A stretch of 64,000 bases of DNA from UBA9926 sp038131595 (GTDB lineage: Bacteria; Pseudomonadota; Gammaproteobacteria; Pseudomonadales; Azotimanducaceae), in NCBI GenBank assembly GCA_038131595.1, contig JAYPPR010000008.1, positions 1,550,001 through 1,614,000 on the forward strand. Reading direction: 5' to 3'. Below are positions 55,079 to 63,028 of this stretch, piece by piece; within the stretch, counting starts at the first letter, position 1, and the number at the start of each line of letters is the position of its first letter. The position numbers and the translations under genes were made by a program. The notes under the pieces were generated by a model. It ran no database searches and was not told where the DNA came from. It was given only the letters and a program-made list of their open reading frames with translations.

Positions 55079-55897
55079 ATGAAAGCTGAGTTGCTGTGGA
55101 CAGAGCACCTCTCTCCGACATCGATCCGGATGCGCTGGCGTGCCAGCGTTGATGCGCTCGAGTTTGAGCCAGGACAGTTTTATCGCTTTACTTTTAACGA
55201 TAGCGATGGCGCGTTTGAGCGGAGTTACACCTTTGCGCAGTACGAGAATGATTGCCCGGCTGGTCATTTTGACCTTCTGATCAGCGAGACCAAGGGGGGA
55301 AGAGCCACGCAATTATTGTTCGACGCGGCGCCGGGTTTAAGCGCGACCCTAAGCGGTCCTTATGGACGATTAGTGTTACCGAGCGAAGGGCGAAGACTCT
55401 TCTTAGTGGCCACTAGCGCAGGGCTTGCACCTTATCTACCGATGCTGCATTCGCTCGAGCAATCCACGTCTATTCCTTTTGAATCTGTCCATCTGCTGTT
55501 TGGGGTGAGATCGCCTGTCGAATGCTTATGCCGACCATGGCTTGATGATCTAGCGTTAAGCCACGCGTGGTTCGATTGGGAGGTGTTTTATTCGCAAAGT
55601 CTACCGTCTAAACCTGCCATGAATGAGCACCAAGGCTATGTGACGAGTGGTCTGCAAGATCCAGCAAAGTTCGATCCTGCGCAAGATTGGGTTCTGCTCT
55701 GCGGTAATCCAATGATGGTTGACGAGGGTTTTGCGCTGATGAAAGAACGAGGGTTTAAATCGAAACGGGTGATCCGCGAGAAATACCTCTTCGCAAGGCA
55801 AGAGCGCAAAGCAAGCGACTTAAAGATGAGTGATGCAGACCGGGCCTTACTACAGGCAAAGATGGCAAGGTATCAAGCAACTCCAGATTCCGAGTAA
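55079..55897 (+). CDS. Ferredoxin-NADP reductase family protein
   Basis: This 272-residue protein has the FNR layout. The FAD-binding barrel has RSYTFAQY (RxYS-like). The NADP domain opens with VATSAGLAPYLPML (GTGxAP-like, here TSAGLAP), and near the C-terminus LLCGNPMMVDE gives the CGNP motif. The C-terminal tail is about 45 residues longer than that of E. coli Fpr. It transfers electrons between NADPH and ferredoxin or flavodoxin. No ferredoxin gene is adjacent. Confidence 0.85.
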   Translation: MKAELLWTEHLSPTSIRMRWRASVDALEFEPGQFYRFTFNDSDGAFERSYTFAQYENDCPAGHFDLLISETKGGRATQLLFDAAPGLSATLSGPYGRLVLPSEGRRLFLVATSAGLAPYLPMLHSLEQSTSIPFESVHLLFGVRSPVECLCRPWLDDLALSHAWFDWEVFYSQSLPSKPAMNEHQGYVTSGLQDPAKFDPAQDWVLLCGNPMMVDEGFALMKERGFKSKRVIREKYLFARQERKASDLKMSDADRALLQAKMARYQATPDSE

Positions 55898-55916
55898 TGG
55901 GGACGGCTTTTTCTGA

Positions 55917-56468
55917 TCAGGGCTTATAGCGCCAGTGCCAGGGCTCGTAAATAAAGCCATGGGCGTGATCTCTTGGGTAGCTCAGGGTAAATCGAAATTC
56001 GTGTGCGTGTTTGGCGAGCCACTCAAACGCGCGGGTCTCCTCAAACGGTGTTTCAAGATCTGTTTCCGCTGAGGTGCCAAGGTCAAGGGCCTCGCCGGTA
56101 TGGTGCTCGCTATACCCAGGTAGCGCATTGACGCGCATGATTGTCTCTAGTGCTGTGCCGTGCTGTAACTTTCTTTGAATTAATTCGGCTTGATAGTCGA
56201 GTGATCTAAAGCCTGAAATTGGGTATAGCCGCACGTTGTCATTAGCGGCACTTTCGATCAAGCGGATGGCGGCGCTCAGGGCAGGTTCCGTCAGACGAAT
56301 ATGGCTGAAGTCCTGCGACGGGAATGGCTGAAGCGCGTCCTCGCTTGCGATCGGTTGCAAAGGTGGCGCGTAATCAGCGAGATGCATCGCTGTCACACCC
56401 AGCGCTGCCAGTAGCGAGGAACGGGTTTGCTCGTTATCTCGCTCCTGGTCCCAGTCAGGCTGGCGCAT
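55917..56468 (-). CDS. VanY-type D-alanyl-D-alanine carboxypeptidase (M15 family)
   Basis: This ~183-residue protein has the M15 zinc motif SEHHTGEALDLG (first His and Asp) and EPWHWRYKP at the C-terminus (second His). VanY peptidases remove terminal D-Ala from peptidoglycan stems. The ATG at 56468 overlaps the last 14 nt of the acyl-CoA dehydrogenase gene; earlier in-frame ATGs at 56480 and 56504 are possible. No signal peptide is visible, so it may act in the cytoplasm or the true start may differ. Confidence 0.85.
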   Translation of the reverse strand: MRQPDWDQERDNEQTRSSLLAALGVTAMHLADYAPPLQPIASEDALQPFPSQDFSHIRLTEPALSAAIRLIESAANDNVRLYPISGFRSLDYQAELIQRKLQHGTALETIMRVNALPGYSEHHTGEALDLGTSAETDLETPFEETRAFEWLAKHAHEFRFTLSYPRDHAHGFIYEPWHWRYKP

Positions 56469-57576
56469 TAACGAAGGCATCCAAGTGTAGATCGGTATGA
56501 CCAAAGAGAGCGTCGATTACCGTGAGCCGTTTGAAGTAATGCGCCACCATGAGGTCTTCGGTCATACCCATGCCACCATGGAGTTGCACCGCATTCTGAC
56601 CAATGAACCGACCGGCTTTCCCAACGAGATATTTCAGTCCATGCAGGTGACGGGGTGCATCGGGTGACTGCTCATTAACGAGCAGCGTGGTCTTCAAACA
56701 CATGGATTTAGCGAGGTTGTACTCAATGAACATATCGGTCAGGCGGTGCTTAACGACCTGAAACTCAGCAAGCGGGTGGTCGAACTGGACGCGCTCTTTG
56801 GTGTAGTCGATCGTGCTTTGGTAAAGCACTTCCATTGCCCCCACAGCTTCAGCGCTCACGCATAAAATGCCGTGCGCGATCATGTGATCGATGATCTGGC
56901 TGCCTTGACTGGCTTCTCCCAATTGCGAGGATGACGGCAGTTGGACGGACTCAAAGCGCACCTCGGCGGCTGCGTACCCATCCAATAATGGGTACCCCTC
57001 AACCACAACACCCGGTGCGTCAGCCGGGATGATGAACAAAGTAGGCGTTTCTGCGCCTTCCAGACTCGCCGAAGCGATGAGGTAATCCGCCCCTGCACCA
57101 TTTAAAACCATGGACTTTGTGCCCGATAGGATGAAGCCCTCGTCATTCGTTGATGCACTTGTCTCGATGGCGTGCAAATTGAGTGGGTCGCTTGCCTCTT
57201 GGAGCGCTGCTGCCATGGATAGCTGGCCCGTTGCGACGGGGGATAACAGCATTTCTTTTTGCTCATCTGATCCCGCCCAAAGGATGGCGGGTACGCAGAG
57301 GCCAAGGGTTGCGAGAAACGGCTCCAAAACGAGGCCCTTACCAAGTTGCTCATGCAGCAGCATCCGGTCGATAAGGTCGCCCCCGAGGCCGTCGAACGCC
57401 TCTGGAAGCGCAAGGCCAGTCCAGCCAAGTTCGGCGAAGGTTTGCCAATGTGCTTCGCTGTATCCAAGATCGGTGCTCACCAATGTCTGACGGTGTGACA
57501 GGGGATATTCGCTATTTAGATAGCGAGAGACCGAGTCGACGAAGAGGTGTTGCGTTTCTGTCAGTGATAAATCCAT
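56455..57576 (-). CDS. Acyl-CoA dehydrogenase family protein (second of pair)
   Basis: This 373-residue acyl-CoA dehydrogenase has an N-terminal helical domain, a central beta domain and a C-terminal helical domain ending with the FAD-contacting AVQLHGGMGMTEDLMVAHYFKR. It lacks a clear YGGTSE-type catalytic Glu region in its C-terminal part. It follows the other dehydrogenase by three nt, so the two are probably translated together and may form a mixed complex. Confidence 0.88.
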   Translation of the reverse strand: MDLSLTETQHLFVDSVSRYLNSEYPLSHRQTLVSTDLGYSEAHWQTFAELGWTGLALPEAFDGLGGDLIDRMLLHEQLGKGLVLEPFLATLGLCVPAILWAGSDEQKEMLLSPVATGQLSMAAALQEASDPLNLHAIETSASTNDEGFILSGTKSMVLNGAGADYLIASASLEGAETPTLFIIPADAPGVVVEGYPLLDGYAAAEVRFESVQLPSSSQLGEASQGSQIIDHMIAHGILCVSAEAVGAMEVLYQSTIDYTKERVQFDHPLAEFQVVKHRLTDMFIEYNLAKSMCLKTTLLVNEQSPDAPRHLHGLKYLVGKAGRFIGQNAVQLHGGMGMTEDLMVAHYFKRLTVIDALFGHTDLHLDAFVNAPA

Positions 57577-57579
57577 GCG

Positions 57580-58734
57580 CTAACCCATCCCCAGCACGTT
57601 TTTGGCGATGACGTCTTTTTGAACTTCGCTTGCACCCCCGTAAATGGTGGTCGCTCGCCCGCCGAGGTAATGTTGCGTGGCGCCGCGTGCAAAGCTAGGC
57701 CCTGGCGAGTGCAATCCCCAGGCTGAACCAAAGAGTCCCCCCGCTTCGAGATTTAGCTCTGAAATCCGCTGTTGTATCTCGGTTCCCTTTAGCTTCAGTA
57801 TGGACGACTCTGGGCCTGGGCTTCCGCCTGCAGCGACTTGAGCCAGGGTTCGAATTTCCGTGAACTCCAAAGCCAATAGTTCTGCTTCGAGCGCACCCAC
57901 TTTGCTTCGGAAATTCGGCTGGTCGAGCAATGTGCCGTCTCCGAGGGGAATCGATCGCGCATTTTGTTTCGCTTTTTCGAGGGCGAGCACGGAGTTCTGA
58001 ATGCCGGCAAGTCCCGTTCGCTCGTGGCTGAGCAGGCCCTTGGCATAGGTCCAACCTTTACCTTCCTCACCCACCCGCTGTTCGACGGGAACCACCACAT
58101 CGGTGAGATACACCTCGTTTACCGAGTGACTGCCGCCCAGGGTAATGATGGGTCTGACCTCGATGCCTGGATCGTCCATCGGAATGAGCAAGAAAGTGAT
58201 GCCTTCTTGTTTTGCGCCCGAGTTGTCAGTTCGGGTTAAACAAAACATCCAATGCGCGATGTGGGCAAGTGTGGTCCAGATTTTTTGGCCGTTAACCACA
58301 TAATGCGTGCCGTCATCGCTCAGCACGGCGCGAGTCTGCAAATTGGCGAGATCTGAGCCGGCGCCGGGCTCGGAGTAACCTTGACACCAATTCACACTGC
58401 CGTCCCTGATGCTCGGCAAAAACCGATCTTGTTGGGCTTTGGTGCCATATTGCATGAGGATCGGTGCCAGCATGCCTACCCCAAAGGGAAGTACTGGCGG
58501 CGTCGGTTGCTTGGCCATCTCGAGATCAAAAATGTAACGCTGGGTCGGTGTAAAGCCAGGACCGCCAAATTCGACGGGCCACTTGGGAATATCCCATCCC
58601 CCCTGGTCAGCAAGGGCTTTGAACCACTCGGATCGTTTCGTCCAAAGTGCTTGTCCCTTGGGTACATGTTCATCGATGAAGGTTCTGACCTTGGTTTGAA
58701 AAGCAAGGTCTGCGTCGCTAAAACTGAGATCCAT
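57580..58734 (-). CDS. Acyl-CoA dehydrogenase (first of pair)
   Basis: This 384-residue protein has the full acyl-CoA dehydrogenase layout: QGYSEPGAGSDLANLQT (FAD/substrate region), VNGQKIWTTLAHIAHWMF in the middle domain, and the C-terminal ATTIYGGASEVQKDVIAKN, a typical active-site-loop region. Tandem dehydrogenases of this kind are known in steroid and branched-chain catabolism, where they form alpha2beta2 heterotetramers. The substrate is unknown. It starts with ATG at 58734. Confidence 0.9.
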   Translation of the reverse strand: MDLSFSDADLAFQTKVRTFIDEHVPKGQALWTKRSEWFKALADQGGWDIPKWPVEFGGPGFTPTQRYIFDLEMAKQPTPPVLPFGVGMLAPILMQYGTKAQQDRFLPSIRDGSVNWCQGYSEPGAGSDLANLQTRAVLSDDGTHYVVNGQKIWTTLAHIAHWMFCLTRTDNSGAKQEGITFLLIPMDDPGIEVRPIITLGGSHSVNEVYLTDVVVPVEQRVGEEGKGWTYAKGLLSHERTGLAGIQNSVLALEKAKQNARSIPLGDGTLLDQPNFRSKVGALEAELLALEFTEIRTLAQVAAGGSPGPESSILKLKGTEIQQRISELNLEAGGLFGSAWGLHSPGPSFARGATQHYLGGRATTIYGGASEVQKDVIAKNVLGMG

Positions 58735-58822
58735 GGCGCTTGCTCCTAATGAGTGGCGGTTAGTTGTTAGCTAGTGCGGTGCGAAGATTCTTCTTAAACC
58801 TATTAAGCGATCAGTTTCGGGT

Positions 58823-59640
58823 TTAATCATTAATCAACCAGCACGTTCTGCGAGTGACTGGCGCAATGATATCGCAGAAACGGCGAGCGCTTTGCTCGGA
58901 TCGAAAATCCCCTACACGCAGTCGATATAAGGTGGGGCTTTGGTCGTCCGGCTCAAAGACACTAACGGTGTAAGGTAGAGAGGATGTGAGTTGAGGGAAT
59001 TCTTGTTTAAGAAATTCCCACAGATCAATGGCGGCTTCTTTAGACCGCATGGCCGCTAACTGAACCCGAAACCCTCGCTCAAACGATGGTTGCGGGGGGC
59101 TTGTGGTCTGCTCCATTAATGGCTGGGAAAGACTAGCCGGTAATTCGAAATTCCAGGGCTCGGTGCGTTGAGGCATGGGTTCATCTGGGTTGGATGCAAG
59201 TGCTGCGCTAGGCGCGAGGTCCTCGATAGCGAGCCGAGCTTTGTCATAGCCGTTTTGTGCGGCTTGTTGAAACCAGCGGAGCGCGGCCGCTCATTGGGGG
59301 TGACGCCCTCGCCATCTCGAAGCATGACTCCCATTTGATATTGTGCGGGCGCGTGGCCAGCCTCGGCCGCCAGGCGGTACACGCTCAGCGCAGTTTCTGA
59401 GTCAACCGGCGTTCCCTCTCCATATCGGAACATCATGGCCAGTACTGTTTGAGCTTGCACGTCGCCCTGTTTAGCGAGCGCCAGGAAAATGGGTAGCGCA
59501 GCTGCGTAGTTCTGGTCGCGGTAGAGTGCTGCGCCTTGATCAAATGAGGGCGGGGGTGCTTCAGCCAATGCCGCTGATGCGAGGCAGCAGATGACGGCAA
59601 TGGTCGACTGCAGCAACCGTTTGATGACGTCTGAGACCAT
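58823..59640 (-). pseudogene. Sel1-repeat/SPOR-domain protein, frameshifted
   Basis: Two frames make one exported protein. The first has a signal peptide (RLLQSTIAVICCLASAALA) and Sel1-like repeats (GDVQAQTVLAMMFRYGEGTP, AEAGHAPAQYQMGVMLRDGE). The second carries a C-terminal SPOR domain (FRVQLAAMRSKEAAIDLWEF), which binds denuded peptidoglycan at division sites. The frame changes at 59281-59290 (a GCGGCCGC run); adding one base restores NERAALRWFQQAAQNGYD and a 272-residue protein. The start is the ATG at 59640, which begins the signal peptide. Confidence 0.87.
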
Positions 59641-59666
59641 GCTCAGCTCAGCCGCTAACCGTGCAT

Positions 59667-60605
59667 TCAAGCCGGATACTGCTGACCTAGCTGACCAATA
59701 ATGTCCAGGAACTCGTCACGAGTTTCGCTGATAATCTTGGCAACGGGCTCGATAGATTCGATTCTTCCTGCTACCTGTCCTGAAAGTGGGATAGCGGCCT
59801 CCATGTCACCGCCGAAATATAACGCTTTGGCCTCACCGAATTCCGGCATGATGTTGTCTTCAATCGTTGCTTCCAGGCGAGTCGTGCGCTCTGTTCGAAG
59901 TGCTCTAAGGGCCGGCGAATGAAAACGGTTTAAAAAGACGGTGCCGGTTTCTTCGGCATTAACGATGGCTTCCTTCCAGTTGCTATGGACCGGCGACTCG
60001 GCTGCGGAGACCATTCGGGTACCCATTTGGATGCCCTCGGCTCCCATCGCGAAAGCAGCGGCCATGGTTTTACCATCAACGAATCCTCCCGCCGCAATGA
60101 TGGGTACATCGACCTTTGAACGAACCAGTGGGAGTAACACCATGGTTGCTACGTCACGAGGGTTTTTGAAACCGCCTCCTTCGCTGCCCTCAACGATCAA
60201 TCCGTCCACGCCCGCATCGACGGCCTTTAACGCGGCTTGGAGAGTTGGAACGACGTGGAAGACGGTCAAGCCCGCCGATTTAAGCTGGGCGGTGTATTTT
60301 GTGGGACTGCCCGCTGACGTCGTCACAAACGTCACGCCTTGCTCGATCACAAAGTCGGCGATGGCAGGGTCGCGGACAAACGCTTGGGCGATATTCACGC
60401 CGAAAGGCTTGTCCGTGAGGGTTCGCATGCGTTTGATCTCTTCTTTGATCACATCGAGTTCACCTGAACTCGTCTCGATAATACCCATGCCTCCCGCATT
60501 GGATACGGCGGAGGCCAATTGCGACCGCGCAATCCACCCCATGGGTGCCTGAACGATTGGCGTTTCAACGCCGAGCATTTCTGTGACGCGATTTTTAATA
60601 GCCAT
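59667..60605 (-). CDS. Nitronate monooxygenase family protein
   Basis: This 312-residue TIM-barrel flavoprotein matches nitronate monooxygenase/2-nitropropane dioxygenase. It has APMGWIARSQLASAVSNAGG, LIVEGSEGGGF, and the FMN-phosphate segment AAGGFVDGKTMAAAFAMGA with GIQMGTRMVSAAES. Related members act as enoyl-ACP reductase FabK, so the call is at family level. The ATG at 60605 has AGAGGA upstream. It ends just before the Sel1-SPOR gene. Confidence 0.88.
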   Translation of the reverse strand: MAIKNRVTEMLGVETPIVQAPMGWIARSQLASAVSNAGGMGIIETSSGELDVIKEEIKRMRTLTDKPFGVNIAQAFVRDPAIADFVIEQGVTFVTTSAGSPTKYTAQLKSAGLTVFHVVPTLQAALKAVDAGVDGLIVEGSEGGGFKNPRDVATMVLLPLVRSKVDVPIIAAGGFVDGKTMAAAFAMGAEGIQMGTRMVSAAESPVHSNWKEAIVNAEETGTVFLNRFHSPALRALRTERTTRLEATIEDNIMPEFGEAKALYFGGDMEAAIPLSGQVAGRIESIEPVAKIISETRDEFLDIIGQLGQQYPA

Positions 60606-60616
60606 GCCGGGTCCTC

Positions 60617-61102
60617 TTATGATTTAGCCGTGTAGTGTCGGTAACTGTACTTCAGATTGGTTTCAAAATGCTGGGTATCAACGAGGTTGAATGCTGCCTC
60701 ATCAAAAGTGGGGAAGTACACGTCGCCCTCAACGTCGATATCGATAGTAGTGAGGTGAAGGGCTGAGGCGTGATTGATGGTTCGCGCGTAGATCTCGCCG
60801 CCACCAATGACAAAAGTAGGTCTAGCAAGGGTGGCAGCAAGTTCGAGCGCGGCTTCCACGCTCTCGCAAAAATCGAGCTGATCAGTGTTGCCGCGGGGCT
60901 TTCGAGTAATGACGATATTGTGGCGCTTGGGCAGAGGGCGCCCGATCGAATCGAACGTTTTTCGCCCCATGATGACCGTGCCGCCCGAGGTGATCTTTTT
61001 GAACAATGCTTGCTCGCCTTTGGCCACCCATGGAATATCATCGCCTCGCCCGATCACCCGGTTTCGGCTCATCGCTGCGATGAGCGAATAAGACGTGTTC
61101 AC
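60617..61102 (-). CDS. folA: Dihydrofolate reductase
   Basis: Dihydrofolate reductase makes tetrahydrofolate with NADPH. The 161-residue protein shows LIAAMSRNRVIGRGDDIPW, the NADPH-binding MGRKTFDSIGRPLPKR, VIGGGEIYA, and a C-terminal EGDVYFPTFD. Length matches the E. coli enzyme (159). The start is GTG at 61102, overlapping the argS stop as GTGA, so it is probably co-transcribed and coupled with argS. A typical DHFR by every motif. Confidence 0.95.
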   Translation of the reverse strand: MNTSYSLIAAMSRNRVIGRGDDIPWVAKGEQALFKKITSGGTVIMGRKTFDSIGRPLPKRHNIVITRKPRGNTDQLDFCESVEAALELAATLARPTFVIGGGEIYARTINHASALHLTTIDIDVEGDVYFPTFDEAAFNLVDTQHFETNLKYSYRHYTAKS

Positions 61103-62817
61103 ATTCGCTCTACCGTTTTGATGCCGAGGAGATCCAGCCCTTGAACGAGGGTGTCAGCTGTGAGCTTCGCGAGGAGAAGGCGACTGCCCATTATAGATTC
61201 CTCCGCGCTTAACACGGGGCACTGTTCATAGAATGACATGAAACGGCCAGACAACTCATAGAGGTATTGGCAGATGACATTGGCTTGATAGTCCTCAAGA
61301 TAAGTCAAAATCGCCTCATCGAACTGGAGGATTTTTAGCGCCAACAATTGCTCAGCCTCGTGGGTGACGGTAACCCCATCTCCTGGCGAACGATCAGCCT
61401 TGGCAAGTAGGCTCGCTATTCTTGTGTACGCGTATTGCAAATAGGGTGCGGTATTTCCCTCAAACGCGAGCATGGTATCCCAGTCAAAGGTGTAGTCAGT
61501 GGTTCGGTTTTTCTGGAGCTCGGCGTATTTGATCGCGCCGATACCAACCACTTCAGAGATGGTTTTCGTTTGTTCAGGCGATGCGTCGTCACTTCTCTCA
61601 GCAATGAGGGTTGCCGCGCGTTCAACACTTTCCTTTAACACGTCGATCAATTTGACGTCGGCGCCATCTCGAGTTTTGAAGGGTGTGCCGTCGGCTTTCA
61701 GCACGAGGCCAAACGGTAGATGTCTTGTTTCTACCTCGTCACTAATCAGGCCGCCGGCTCTAGCGACAGCATAGGCTTGCTTCAAGTGAAGCGATTGAGA
61801 AGCCCCGACCACATAAAGCAAATGATGGCCGTGCAGCGTGTTCGCGCGGTAATCCAGCGCGGCAAGGTCGGTGGCAAGGTACGGGAACCCACCGTCTGAT
61901 TTTTGGACGATGGCGGGTAACGGTTGGTCATCTTTACCTTTGAACTCGTCAAGGAATACACACTGAGCGCCATCAGATTCGACGAGGAGACCCTCACCCC
62001 GCAGTCGGTCGACCAAAGGATGCAGCGCCTCGTTGTATGCGCTCTCCGCGCGGACATCAGCGCGTGTTAGCGTAATGTTGAGTAAGTCGTATACCTTGCT
62101 GGCATGATCGAGAGAGGTCTCAATGAATTGTCGCCATAGTGCGAGTAGGTGCGGATCTCCCCCTTGAAGATCAACCACACATTGGCGGGCCGTCGCAGCG
62201 AAGGTTTCATCGGATTTGAATCGAGCGCTGGCTTGTTGATAGAACTTTTCTAGGTCAGAGAGGGCGGCCGTCTGGGCTTGCTCGGTTTGGGCGGACGCTT
62301 CTAAGTAGGCCAGCAAGCTGCCAAATTGAGCCCCCCAGTCGCCCACGTGATTGACCCGAATTGCGTTGTGTCCAACGTACTCGAGCACTCGCACGACGGT
62401 GTCGCCAATGACGGTGGACCTCAAGTGACCGATGTGCATCTCCTTGGCAAGGTTCGGAGAGCTGTAGTCGATGACGAACGTGCTCGGTGTGGCGACCTCT
62501 GGCTTTTTCGGTAGGCTCGCCTCCGCTAACAGCTGGGTTAACCACTTGTTGGTCAAGGTAATGTTAATAAAACCCGGGCCCGCGACTTCAAAGCCAATAC
62601 CCTCTGCTTCACTGAACGATTGCAGATGGTTAACCACTTCGCTCGCTTTTTCTCGAGGGTTTGCACCGGCTTGCTTTGCTGCAGCCATCATGCCGTTGGC
62701 TTGATAGTGACCGAACTGAGTCTTTTGGGATTGCTTAACGATCGCAGGCTGGCCCTCCAAACCTGCGTTAGTCATGGCGCGTTCAACCAGCGACGTTAAA
62801 AAGTGTTTGATGTTCAT
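61099..62817 (-). CDS. argS: Arginyl-tRNA synthetase
   Basis: ArgRS charges tRNA-Arg. The 572-residue protein has the N-terminal additional domain, the HIGH motif as KEMHIGHLRSTVIGD, a DWGAQFGSL stretch, and the PFKTRDGADVKL loop, which stands in for KMSKS as usual in many ArgRS. A DALR anticodon domain forms the C-terminus. The ATG at 62817 was chosen because the family N-terminus begins there; the frame runs upstream to 62925. It is followed by folA with a 4-nt overlap. Confidence 0.96.
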   Translation of the reverse strand: MNIKHFLTSLVERAMTNAGLEGQPAIVKQSQKTQFGHYQANGMMAAAKQAGANPREKASEVVNHLQSFSEAEGIGFEVAGPGFINITLTNKWLTQLLAEASLPKKPEVATPSTFVIDYSSPNLAKEMHIGHLRSTVIGDTVVRVLEYVGHNAIRVNHVGDWGAQFGSLLAYLEASAQTEQAQTAALSDLEKFYQQASARFKSDETFAATARQCVVDLQGGDPHLLALWRQFIETSLDHASKVYDLLNITLTRADVRAESAYNEALHPLVDRLRGEGLLVESDGAQCVFLDEFKGKDDQPLPAIVQKSDGGFPYLATDLAALDYRANTLHGHHLLYVVGASQSLHLKQAYAVARAGGLISDEVETRHLPFGLVLKADGTPFKTRDGADVKLIDVLKESVERAATLIAERSDDASPEQTKTISEVVGIGAIKYAELQKNRTTDYTFDWDTMLAFEGNTAPYLQYAYTRIASLLAKADRSPGDGVTVTHEAEQLLALKILQFDEAILTYLEDYQANVICQYLYELSGRFMSFYEQCPVLSAEESIMGSRLLLAKLTADTLVQGLDLLGIKTVERM

Positions 62818-63028
62818 TTCAGGCCCCGGCGGCGAGAGCGCAGTGTAGCAAATTGGTGGCGTACGCGTGTCGACGCGATGTGTACATTTGCGCGTACCCG
62901 ACTTGATTGAACCCTTGCTGAGCAAGGGTCAGTCTGGGTGAATGGGCACTGTTTGCTGAAGGCCACTTCTTGTCAAAGGCCATTGGGAAGAAGGGCGCTG
63001 GTCGCCCAGCTAGCGAGCGGGTTGGTGA

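Noticed and set aside
54681..55121. 146-residue minus-strand open frame in the FMO/FNR intergenic region
   Set aside because: It has no family motif, signal or membrane pattern, and is rich in Arg, Ser and Cys as expected from a chance frame. It also overlaps the starts of real genes on both sides.
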